Source of the DNA: Trachythela sp. YZ-2020
Taxonomy: Eukaryota > Cnidaria > Anthozoa > Malacalcyonacea > Clavulariidae
Length of the DNA: 64,000 nt
Reading direction: 5' to 3'
NCBI GenBank assembly: GCA_016169945.1
Contig: JADLSH010000113.1
Span: 2,127,001 to 2,191,000, forward strand
Shown here: positions 13,901-23,400 of the stretch, one piece after another
How positions within the stretch are numbered: the first letter of the stretch is position 1
Layout of the letters: the number at the start of each line of letters is the position of its first letter
Position numbers and translations under genes: made by a program
The notes under the pieces: generated by a model
Told to the model about the DNA's origin: nothing
The model's input: only the letters and a program-made list of their open reading frames with translations
The model's database searches: none

Positions 13901-14716
13901 AACCAATTATAAAATTAAAATAAGAATGACAAAATATTAGAAATCTAATTTACTTACTATCATTCTGATAAAAGTTTCAAGAGTGTAGCTCGCTAAAAAA
14001 GTATGTACTGTTGGCGCAACCTACAGATAACTGAGTTATCTGCTAGCAGATAACTCAGTTATCTGTAGGTTGCGTGATTCCCATATTTAACTGTAAGCAA
14101 TTAGCCAATCAGAAGACACGTAGTGACTACAATGTATAATAACATGTACATTGTGTCATGTCACCTAGATTAATTAATAACAATTATACAAGTTACTAAT
14201 TAACCAAATTTAGCAGAAAGTGTAATAATTATACTCACATGTCCTTGAGTGCTCTTGTGTAACTAGGTAATTCACTAACGGCGGCGTATACGTCAAAACT
14301 TGTATAACCGAATTCAAAAAACATGTATTACCGAGATTAAACAACCCCGGGCCAACACTGCGGACAGTTTTCCACCCCAACTGAACCTTATCCTTTTCAA
14401 ATAACACAAATTTTGGCGCCGTTAGCTCATCCTTTGCTACCTTTCCATTGGCAACAAAAATTTTCTTGGTATTTTGCCCCTGACCATTACTAGTTTGTTG
14501 GTTCAAAGAAGCGCTATTCAATGGTGTGTATTTCTGCTTTAATTGTTGATAAAATGGATCGGGCTTTGAAGCCTCTTTGAACTCGATTCTATCCAATAAC
14601 ACTTGTTTTGTAGAAGAAGCGACCTTGCGATCTAAAACAGCACCCAGCTTTTTCTCGATTAAATCTGTGCCTTTCCAAAAATCCTTTGAGTTTACAGCAA
14701 TTCCAACGGACGACAT
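1995..14716 (-). CDS. USP36: USP36-type ubiquitin-specific protease, complete, 16 exons
   Basis: This is a cysteine deubiquitinase of the USP36/USP42 group; USP36 acts in the nucleolus on ribosome-biogenesis factors. Exons (minus): 14716-14239, 13653-13540, 13462-13357, 12772-12705, 12309-12239, 12147-12065, 11417-11340, 10262-10043, 9207-9124, 9045-8928, 8359-7973, 6405-6087, 5658-4667, 3452-3346, 2816-2724, 2075-1995. All phases match, giving 1132 codons plus TGA; human USP36 is 1121 aa. The Cys box GLFNLGNTCFLNS puts the catalytic Cys at residue 132. The zinc-binding CxxC pairs are TCEKCHH and LCPRCKRK. The His box SGYSCNSGHYYCF has His 387, followed by the HMNDSS motif. Exon 13 encodes a very long Lys/Arg/Glu/Ser-rich, disordered, nucleolar-type tail. 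The C-terminal motif FWDEEYDSGK followed by basic residues is USP36-like and favours USP36 over USP42. The start ATG is the first in-frame ATG of exon 1. Confidence 0.95.
2554..2592 (+). ncRNA. Hammerhead-ribozyme-like motif
   Basis: The core ctgacga (2558-2564) is followed by a 4-bp stem (gggc/gctc with a ttta loop), then gaaa (2578-2581), a self-complementary acgt, and the c of a gtc cleavage triplet (2585). The flanking tctc (2554-2557) and gaga (2586-2589) pair as stem I. This resembles the short-stem-III hammerheads of Penelope-like elements. One extra A after the core (2565) is unpaired, so activity is doubtful. Confidence 0.35.
2888..3240 (+). mobile_element. tRNA-derived SINE in a USP36 intron
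   Basis: The 5' part has RNA polymerase III-like boxes: an A-box-like tggtaaagtggttagtg and a B box gggttcgattccgag. The 3' body includes the segments gcaggcttttgcctgggtag and ttcagtgtttcactttcaac. A second copy of the body lies inverted at about 8447-8640, which shows that it is dispersed. Confidence 0.65.
3513..3852. repeat. Foldback MITE ('gagagttgatgagagttgg' family), copy 1
   Basis: The ends aaagccc/gggcttt are inverted, and the body is internally palindromic, with tandem variants of atgagagttgatgagagttg and the complement. Related copies lie at about 9300-9547 and 27520-27791. This copy lies about 60 bp upstream of the acceptor of USP36 exon 14. Confidence 0.7.
6600..6985 (-). mobile_element. 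tRNA-derived SINE
   Basis: Read on the minus strand, it begins with a tRNA-like head (ggcttcgttggcgcagt as A-box region, gggttcgattctcgc as B box). A body follows whose plus-strand form contains gggaggaaaccggagtaccc, a conserved invertebrate SINE segment. It lies in the USP36 intron between exons 11 and 12. Confidence 0.7.
7191..7523. mobile_element. MITE of the 'acaacttgtt' family, best-preserved copy
   Basis: The terminal inverted repeats are clear: cacacgtaaaaacgc at the left end and tttttacgtgt at the right. The inside is a string of imperfect 10-bp palindromic motifs (acaagttgt, acaacttgtt) and encodes nothing. It lies in the USP36 intron between exons 11 and 12. Confidence 0.85.
8447..8882. 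mobile_element. Inverted SINE body copy followed by an 'acaacttgtt' MITE copy
   Basis: 8447-8640 is an inverted copy of the SINE body seen at 3040-3240. 8644-8882 is a shorter copy of the 'acaacttgtt' MITE, ending in tttttacgtgtg. Together they fill much of USP36 intron 10. Confidence 0.7.
9300..9547. repeat. Foldback MITE ('gagagttgatgagagttgg' family), copy 2
   Basis: It shares the atgagagttgatgagagttgg segments, the gatattaccacgcgtaccgg segment and the caggggcttta terminus with 3513-3852. It lies in USP36 intron 8. The ~400 bp after it (9550-9950) hold a tandem of about 100-bp units sharing catggttagatcatgcag. Confidence 0.65.
10315..10690 (+). mobile_element. Truncated non-LTR retrotransposon 3' end with an inverted 5' duplication
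   Basis: 10394-10633 encodes the end of a reverse-transcriptase ORF with the common CR1/L2-type pattern (YNLRNAEL, then TTESWNTLLLF). A perfect 52-bp inverted copy of its 5' part lies at 10315-10366, separated by 27 bp. The element lies in USP36 intron 7, about 53 bp upstream of exon 8. Confidence 0.6.
10957..11170 (+). mobile_element. tRNA-derived SINE ('ctatacagcaggtcgaggg' family), copy 1
   Basis: It has a tRNA-like head (gttagcgcactgccccttacc) and a body (ttaagccggctatacagcag, ttcgagggtttttctc). The same sequence recurs at 52100-52275 on the plus strand, so it is a dispersed element. It lies in USP36 intron 7. Confidence 0.65.
12849..13285. mobile_element. Foldback MITE rich in 'cggtata'
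   Basis: The terminal inverted repeats are aagttgggcggtata and ataccgcccaactt. Repeated ataccggtat motifs fill the inside. Related fragments occur at 45850-45960 and 52400-52920. It lies in USP36 intron 3. Confidence 0.75.
13684..13806. repeat. Imperfect inverted repeat
   Basis: The arm tttttgtgatatccgaaatt and its extension through aaggtaagtgttatcag reappear inverted 30 bp later. It is a hairpin of about 50-bp arms just upstream of USP36 exon 2 and is probably a short foldback element. Confidence 0.65.
14015..14074. repeat. Perfect 60-bp palindrome
   Basis: The sequence equals its own reverse complement across all 60 bases. It is centred on gctagc and built from cagataactgagttatctg. It lies in USP36 intron 1. 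Confidence 0.9.
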
Positions 14717-15426
14717 ATTGAATAATTTAAAGGATAAAACTTCTAAATTCACCAAAAACCTTTAGATTTTATCACAAATCTGGCACCGGCTTGATGAATG
14801 GAATTTATTGTATATGTGTGCGAGAGCTTCGCGTGTCGCCAGAAACGACCAAAGTTTAGGCTACAAAATCTTTTAATTGATTCAAGTTCCTGAGCCGATC
14901 TTTGAAAGGAATACACAAATAAATATCCGAGAATACATCTTGATTAAAATGTTTGCTGTTATTAAGCAGAACGGTTTAAAAATCCATAAATTCTTGATGG
15001 TATTAAAACGTTGAAACGAGAAAATTATTTTCACTCCTGGTCGTTCCCACGCGGCCGTTGTACACGGAAGTTATCGGAAAACCTGGGAACTAAATAAGGA
15101 AAACTTCCTCTCTTTTTCTTTCATTTCTTTTATTCCCCTACTTCTCGTTTTATTTTGCCGATATTTTTCTTGCTAAACATGCCCAGAAGGCAACAAAGAA
15201 ATGAATGGGAATGATGTCAGTGAAGTGAAACGCGGGCCATGTTCACTGTTTTTCTGTGTGTACATTTCTACATAACATGGCTCTGTTATATCACACATGT
15301 TGCTGATTGCCTGATTGTGTTTTAACTTATGCCTGGACACTTCTAAATAAAATGCGTTCAAATCAGTAGGCATTCACTTCTTAAAGATATGGTTATATAA
15401 ATTTTCGTTTATTATATTGCTACAAA

Positions 15427-15695
15427 CAGGGGCGGCGTGGCTTAAAAATAGGGCCCGTGAAACCTTTCGCTAGGGGCCCACTGCTCACGTTGGGAGAGTT
15501 GGGGGGTGTCATTTGCTGAGAAGAAAAATAGGATTAAATACAAAATTATCAGTGATTTATCCCAAATATTTAATGAAGGGTCCAAAACTTTATAAACATT
15601 GTAGACCTTTGCATGCTTGGGGTCCACAATTGCCAGATTTCCGGGGGGCCCACTGGGAAATCTTCCGGTGTCCCGGTGGGCCACGCCGCCCATGG
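15427..15695. mobile_element. MITE with gggcggcgtggc terminal inverted repeats
   Basis: The left end caggggcggcgtggc and the right end gccacgccgccc are inverted copies. The inside also has inverted gggcccac/gtgggcc blocks. No coding capacity. Confidence 0.65.
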
Positions 15696-16997
15696 CTACA
15701 AATGAATTTGGTACGCATAAGTTAGATCCACAATACGAATACATTTTTACACAATTTACAACGTTAATCGAAACGATATTATTCCTACATTTTTCAATAA
15801 TCACTTTCTATAATATTATTATGCAAAATTATATTATATGTTGATAGCATTTATAAATGTTTTCATACTTTTGTTTCATATATAATATATTTATTATTGT
15901 TAGTTTATTTAAAATAATACTGTATATAAAATAATATGTCTTCTCGGCGAAATTAACTGTCACACACTTTTGATAAAAAAACTTCAAAAGTGTTAACCAG
16001 CCTTAAGTAATTGACAACCATTTGATGGCAAATAGTAAATCTAATTTGTGTTGATCACAGATCTGAAAACAAGGACTGGAATGGATCACCCCATCCACAC
16101 GTTGTGACCCAGTAACATAATTGTTTACAGTAACTTACTGGGATTGGTTAGGGTTAGGGTTGGGGATTGGGTCAGGGTCATTACATATGCGTAAAATTAC
16201 AATTCTAGTAAGTTACTGGAATTGTTAGACGTTGTAACCAGTAATTTTACTGGCATACAACGTGCGGATCGGCTGAATGGATAGAGCATCCTAGTGAATT
16301 CAATGAGACAATTTTGAAGCCAGAATATTTATGAGATTTCTAGCTCTCTAAATTACTATGAAGCAAATATCGTTTCCTATGTAACCTGAGAAATATAGCT
16401 TCCAACATCTCTTCTAATGAGTTTTAAACACCACATAATGAGGCTTATGGCGGCCATATTGATGTGACCTCATTAGTTATTCACCGGCAAATTTATGAAG
16501 AAAGAGAGACCGCTGATGATCAATTCTTATCTAGACAATACGTGTCCTTTCCCACCAATAACTAGAAACTGTTAGAATCTCTTTAAACATGTCGTCAATA
16601 CCACAGTAGATTTATGGTGGTCACACCAATATGGCCGCCATTGGCTTCATTTATGCATAGCAGATGCACTATCCAGTCCTTGTTTTCAGATCAGTGATGT
16701 TGGTACATGCATGAGACGATTGTTCAAGTGGGTATAAATAGCGTACTTTGGGGGTAATTGATGATATTCAAAGGCCAGTGTAATGAGCTGGGGTGTCTGG
16801 TGTTGATGATTTTGGCACGGCTGCCTCCTTTGATGTTTGTCTGTAAAGGAAATATACAGTTTTTTTCAGTCTTAAAAACCTGTGCACGTTTCTACCCAAT
16901 TCAAAAATTTGGATAACTCGCATGCTTAATCACCATTGTTCTAGTTTACGAACGCATAGAATAGAACAATAGTAATCTATCTAGCATACAATAAAAT

Positions 16998-17372
16998 AAA
17001 ACGCAGAACAGCACAGCACAGCACAGCACAGCACAGCACAGCAGAGCAGAACAGAGCAGAACAGAGCAGAGCAGAGCAGAGCAGAACAGAGCAGAGCAGA
17101 GCAGAGCAGAGCAGAGCAGAGCAGAGCAGAGCAGAGCAGAACAGAACAGAGCAGAACAGAGCAGAGCAGAGCAGAGCAGAACAGAGCAGAGCAGAGCAGA
17201 GCAGAGCAGAGCAGAACAGAACAGAACAGAACAGAACAGAACAGAACAGAACAGAACAGAACAGAACAGAACAGAACAGAACAGAACAGAACAGAACAGA
17301 ACAGAACAGAACAGAACAGAACAGAACAGAACAGAACAGAACAGAACAGAACAGAACAGAACAGAACAGAAC
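16998..17372. repeat. Pentanucleotide microsatellite (cagaa/cagag)n
   Basis: About 375 bp of near-perfect 5-bp units; the proximal half is cagag/cagaa mixed and the distal half pure acaga. Because 5 is not a multiple of 3 and the unit contains no stop in the frames concerned, the minus strand is open in all three frames. The long Phe-Cys-Ser-Val-Leu open frames here are artefacts of that. It starts about 110 bp beyond the SNX29 stop codon. Confidence 0.97.
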
Positions 17373-17483
17373 CATTTGTCAATTTCATCCAACATGGCGG
17401 CGATGACGTCAGGTGAAAACCAGCTATAATTACCTGGAAAAAGACACACGCCAACTGATTAGGACTATATAACATTATCGTAC

Positions 17484-20400
17484 TCACCCAAAGAAAGGAA
17501 ACCATTTCAATAACGTAGTTTTACAAGGATTTTCTGAGAATTCTGGGACAATACGTAAACTATAGTTTATCAATTTTCGTAAATAACTCTGCAAGTGTTT
17601 TCGTCTAATTTCCACAAATTTTGCATCTCGATTTCCAAGCACCTTCTTTTGAGGAAAGTTGAACTGACTAACGGCTGGATATTGTTTGCAGATCTGGAAA
17701 ATGTACAAATATATTTCTAAAATTCATTAATTATTCATAGGCAAAATACAAAGGAAACTCATGACCCGTAGCGGATCTATATATTTGATATAGACTTGCT
17801 CAAATTTTCTCCTTCAATTTTCACAGCGTAGATAACATCAATCTTCAAAATTCCAACGCCAGTGAGCGTACAAAACGAGTCATTTTAGAAGTCATATACA
17901 AACCTTACAGTTCGGCCTTTATCAGATCTAAAACACTCGGCTGCGCCTCGATGTTTTAAATCTGATAAAGACCTCTTGTGCGGTTTGTATATATTACTTA
18001 TAGGTTAAAATTTATCGACAAGCTGGAAACAAGTGGTGCGAAAATAACATAACACCATCTTGTTTAAACAACCTTGCAACAAGTCTATTGCAGGTTTGTA
18101 GCAACTTTTCAAATAGCTGGGAACAAGCAGTGCGAACACAACCTGATATCGACCAGTGGCGTAGCCAGCAAGACAGAAGTGGGGGGGGGCACAATTTATG
18201 ACGTCATCAAGAAATCATCCTTTTTGGCGCAGGGCGGAGCGGCTAGCGATCGTCGAAGGCGTGGGCTTACTAGCGGGGTCCGGGGGCATGCTACCTCGGA
18301 CAATTTTTATATCTGAGGCCTCTTAAGGCTCTTTTCCACTCGTCGCAAAAACCAACTCGCAAGCTCGCTGCGAGTATTTTCATCCAATCACAATGCTCGA
18401 CAGTTTATTTTAATTACATGCAAGAACTCGCAGCGAGTTTGCGAGTTGGTTTTGCGATGAGTGGAAAAGAGCCTTAAGAATCCGGAAATGCAATCAAATT
18501 TGCTAGCGACGGTAAAATGTTGTGCACACGCCCCCCCTCCCCAACATTTCTCATCGGATTTAAACATATCTCGAAGGTGGTCCTGAAGGAGAGTGGAGGG
18601 GGGGACTCGTCCCCCCAGTCCGCCCCATGGCTACGCCTCTGATATCGACTTGTTTTAACAACTTTGTATAACAACTAACAAGTCTATTGCAGGTCTGTAA
18701 CAACTTGTTGCGTTTTACGTGTGTAAGTTAGGGAAGTCTTGGGTAATATATTGTTGATGTTGCGGAATGTATTAACTGATGTTGTAGCCATCAAATGATG
18801 ATCGTATCGGCTTATGATAAATTAACGAACCTTTTTATGCAGAACATAAAAATCTGAATATCTTCTATAAACATTCCATTCATCATCTTTAATTCTTACA
18901 TACACCTGAAAAACAACATTTCTATCAGTTCTAAACTGTTCTCCCTAAGGCCATCTCATTGGTCCAGGGTTACTACAAGAGGAAACCTAAACTAAACTAA
19001 CATTATTTATACTGGATAGCTCTATCAGTTCTAAACTGTTCTCCCTAGAGGTCCAGTAAGGGCCATCTCTTATTGATCCAGTGTTACTACAGGAGGAAAC
19101 CTAAACTAAACTAACTTTATTTATACTGGATAGCTCTGTCAGTTCTACACTGTTCTCCCTAGAGGTCCAATAAGGGTCATCTCTTGTTGGTCCAGTGTTA
19201 CGACAGCAGGAAACCTAAACTAAACTAACTTTATTTATACTGGATAGCTCTATCAGTTCTAAACTGTTCTTCCTAGAGGTCCAGGTAGGGTCATCTCTTG
19301 TTGGTCCAGTGTTACTACAGGAGGAAACCTAAACTAAACTAACTTTATTTATACTGGATAGCTCTGTCAGTTCTAAACTGTTCTCTCTCGAGGTCCAGTA
19401 AGAGGCATCTCTTATTGATCTAGTGTTACTACAGGAGGAAACCTAAACTAAACTAACTTTATTTATACTGGATAGCTCTATCAGTTCTAAACTGTACTTC
19501 CTAGAGGTCCAGTAAGGGACATCTCTTATTGATCTAGTGTTACTACAGGAGGAAACCTAAACTAACTTTATTTATACTGGATAGCTCTATCAGTTCTAAA
19601 CTGTTCTCCCTAGAGCGGAGTACCTGGAGAAAAGTAGAGTCAAATTGGAAGCAATCTTCTCACATGGAACTGAGGTGTAATTAGAATCAGACAACTGCAT
19701 ATTGCAGGAATAAAAACCTAGTCACAGAGATGAAATGCGCACTAACCACTGTGCCACTAGAATAAACAAATTTGGCTAACGCTGTTTACATCGTTGCTAC
19801 ACACTTTGTATAACTCACATGCCTAGTCACTATTGTTCTAGTTCGCGAAAACATAGAATAGAACAAAGGTAACTAAGCATTAGAATTATGTATACATGAA
19901 CTATTCACTCACGTAGATCATTCTAATGCTTAGTTACCTTTGTTCTATTCCATGTTTTCGCAAACTAGAACAATAGTAACTAGGCATGTGAGTTATACAA
20001 AGTTGTGAATTGGGCATAAACAAGCGTTAACCAAATTTTTCTACAATGGATAGAAAGTAAATATTCCGAGAAAATAGATCTTACTTGATACGTGTGATGA
20101 ACATTAGATGAACTTCCCTGAACGAATGCAGAAGGAATCCAGATATTGATCAGAGGTCGTGTGTTGACTGGGACCAAGCGTGGTCCATAATCATCCAAAA
20201 TTGCTGAGTCATCATGGCTACCATCGTCTGGAAGCTAAAACATAGAGACATGTTCACACGAGTCGAATCCGATTCTCCACCTGACGTAAGTGATTTCACA
20301 CAATACAGCAACAAGTACACTTTTCGTCAGGTATGAGCCAACAGCAAATCCAGTAAATCACATACGTCAAGAGGAGAATTCGATCCGACAAATCGGATCG

Positions 20401-23400
20401 TTTGATCTTAACACTGGACCAGTACGTGATGGCCACTGATCTAAAAAGTAGACTGGATAGCGCAATCTATTGCATTGAACTATAATAGACTGGAACGCTA
20501 ACGCAGGGGGGGGGAATTGAAGTCAGCTTAATTGAAGTCAGCGTTTTTCTGAGTTTTGAGTTGAAATACTTAATGCTGAACATTGGGCTGTATATGAAAT
20601 TGAAGCTATTAAAAAGTTCTATTTGATATAAAAACTTCAAGACTTTAGGTAAAAGGGAAATACTTAAAACTTTGAGGGAAAATTTGCCGTATTTTACAAA
20701 ATTGCGGTTGTTTTTGTATTTTTTAAGTATTTCCATTTTGCCTAAAGTCTTGAAGTTTTATATCAAATAGAACTTTTTAATAGCTTCAATTTCATATACA
20801 GCCCAATGTTCGGCGTTAAGTATTTCAACTCAAAACTCAGAAAAACTAGCTTGGCTTCATCCTATTATCGGGTTTGGCGTATTGAGTTAGCGTTCCAGTT
20901 TGTATATAGTTCAATGATCTATTGTTCACTGGTGCAGAAAATGAAGCCAGTTAAACATTGGTAGACAATAGATATTCGCCATTACTAAGGGCCCAAATAT
21001 ACAGGAAAATTGTCTCTATTTCTTTATAAAACGTCTTCGAACTCTATAAATACCAGATTACAACATTATTTTAACATATGAAGCATCAAATAAATTTGAA
21101 GCAATAAATTTCAACCATTTCACGCTAAAAATGTTGTCACTTTGTCCCTCAGTAATGGCTGATTTATGGCTTCATTTTTAATACAATAGATACTAAATCC
21201 AGTATTATTTCCAGATCAGTGGTGATGGCCCTTATCGGACCTCTAGGGAAAACTATTTAGAACTGATAGATACTCAAGAGTTTAACTGCTCCATTTGACG
21301 GTCTTTTTAAGAACCTTACCGGTCCTCTGAGATCAACCAGCTCTTCTCTCAATCGTCTTAACTGATGCTCACGGATATTTAACATTTTCTGTAATCTCTC
21401 GTTGAGCTCAATCAGTTCCCCATGCATGTCCGCGACCTGTGAAATATATTTAAAAAGTCTTTAACAACAAAATTTGAAATAATTTAAAATCGAATGTAGA
21501 AAAAGATTATTGTGTTACCTGAATAAGTTTCCTTTCGAAATCCCTTTTTTCTTCATCACTGAAAGAAATACGAATACTGATAAAGCTATCCATGAGAATA
21601 AATATAGTTAGTTTCGTTTAGGTTTCCTCCTGCAGTAACATTGGACCAATAAGAGATGGCTCTTACTGGACCTCTAGGAAGAACAGTTTAGAACTGATAG
21701 AGCTATCCAGTATAAATAAAGTTAGTTTAGTTTAGGTTTCCTCCTGCAGTAACACTCGACCAAAAAGAGATGGCTCTTACTGGACCTCTAGGAAGAACAG
21801 TTTAGAACTGATAGAGCTATCCAGTATAAATAAAGTTAGTTTCGTTTAGGTTTCCTCCTGCAGTAACATTGGACCAATAAGAGATGGCTCTTACTGGACC
21901 TCTAGGAAGAACAGTTTAGAACTGATAGAGCTATCCAGTATAAATAAAGTTAGTTTAGTTTAGGTTTCCTCCTGTAGTAACATTACATTAATAAGAGATG
22001 ACTCTTACTGGACCTCTAGGGAGAACAGTTTAGATCTGATAGAGCTATCCAGTATAAATACAGTTAGTTTAGTTTAGGTTTCCTCCTGTAGTAACATTAC
22101 ATTAATAAGAGATGACTCTTACTGGACCTCTGGAGAGAACAGTTTAGAACTGATAGAGCTATCCAGTATAAATATAGTTAGTTTAGTTTAGGTTTCCTGT
22201 TACCTCCCTTGATCGTGTGGCTCGTCGCTTAATACAGGAAGATCATCTAATTGACGTGCACCAGGAACAACTATATGATAATGAAGCATTGTGGTCAGCG
22301 TTGGAATTAGGATGTATAGATATAACCAACAGTAGTGTAACTTAACTTTTTTGACCAATTGCAATCAGGGCAAGTATACGACATGAAAAATGAATAAAAT
22401 TCACTTGCCATTAGATCAAGCTTTGGTTCACATAATAACGAAACATGATCGGTTGATGGATAACTACAATTTGCGTTACTTTATATAACACCAATTTACA
22501 CCAATCATCATTCTCTTATTTTCTTTAAGAACTTTAAGTCGAGGCACAATGTCCGTCGTACGATGGTCGGGCAATGTCCGTCGAGGGGGTAGTTAACTGG
22601 TGTATATTTTACAGGTTTAATACTGTACTTGGGGATAATAACTTAGAGATGGGCAGCTTTTTCTGGCAAAGCTGAAACAGAAAGCAACCTGCCAGATCGG
22701 GCTACGAAGAAGAAACTTCCACTTGCCTGTAATGATTTTCACTTGCAATCGGGCACGTGTTAAGTTACACCACTGACCAAGTATCACTTTTCTATACGAG
22801 GCAATTTTGCTGCAACTTGAACGCAATTTCGGACACAGAGCGATGTTATGTAAAAAGTATATTCGCAGAGAAATTGTGAGCATGAATCTCGTTTTACTTT
22901 GCCGATATTTTTCTTACTAAACATGTCCAGAAGGCAACAAAGAAATGAATGAGAATGATAATATCGGTGAAGTGAAACGCGGTCCATGTTCACTGTTTTT
23001 CTGTGCGTACATTTCTACATAACATGGCTCTGTGCAGAAATTGCGTTGCAAGTTGCAGCAAAAATTGCCCCGTGTAACATGGCCTTAAGTAAATCAGAAT
23101 ACAATACCGAATAAATTACATTCACGACCCAACATTTTGACACTCCAGTCCAGTGTCTTTATCAAAGGTGATCGCAACACAGCTCCTTATATACTCAAGG
23201 GATGACGTCATCGGCAAAAAAAGTATAGATATTCTTGTGGTAGCTATCGTCATCCCTATTTAAAGCAATACGTACCAATGTCTAAAGGTTCGTTCCTGCG
23301 TAAAGACTGAACAGCGGCAACATATTTCTTAAGTTGATGTTTTAAAAGATCATTTTCACTAAACAGGCACAAGAACACAAGTTAATAATTAGTTAGATCA

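Larger units (their letters stand above)
14717..17483. other. Intergenic region between USP36 and SNX29, mostly repeats
   Basis: It should hold the USP36 promoter and 5' UTR and the SNX29 3' UTR. 15172-15330 is part of a dispersed MITE (see 46841-47171). 15427-15695 is a short inverted-repeat element with ggggcggcgtgg ends. 16140-16260 holds a short gggttagggttggggattggg stretch. 16998-17372 is a pentanucleotide microsatellite. I see no convincing coding exon here. Confidence 0.6.

Noticed and set aside
16140..16172. Telomere-like gggttaggg stretch
   Set aside because: Only one or two perfect units in a degenerate gggattggg context; the same short text recurs at 2180-2215 and 53478-53512 as part of a dispersed repeat.
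16946..17505. Three overlapping minus-strand ORFs encoding Phe-Cys-Ser-Val-Leu repeats
   Set aside because: They are produced by a stop-free 5-bp microsatellite read in three frames; codon content is dictated by the repeat.
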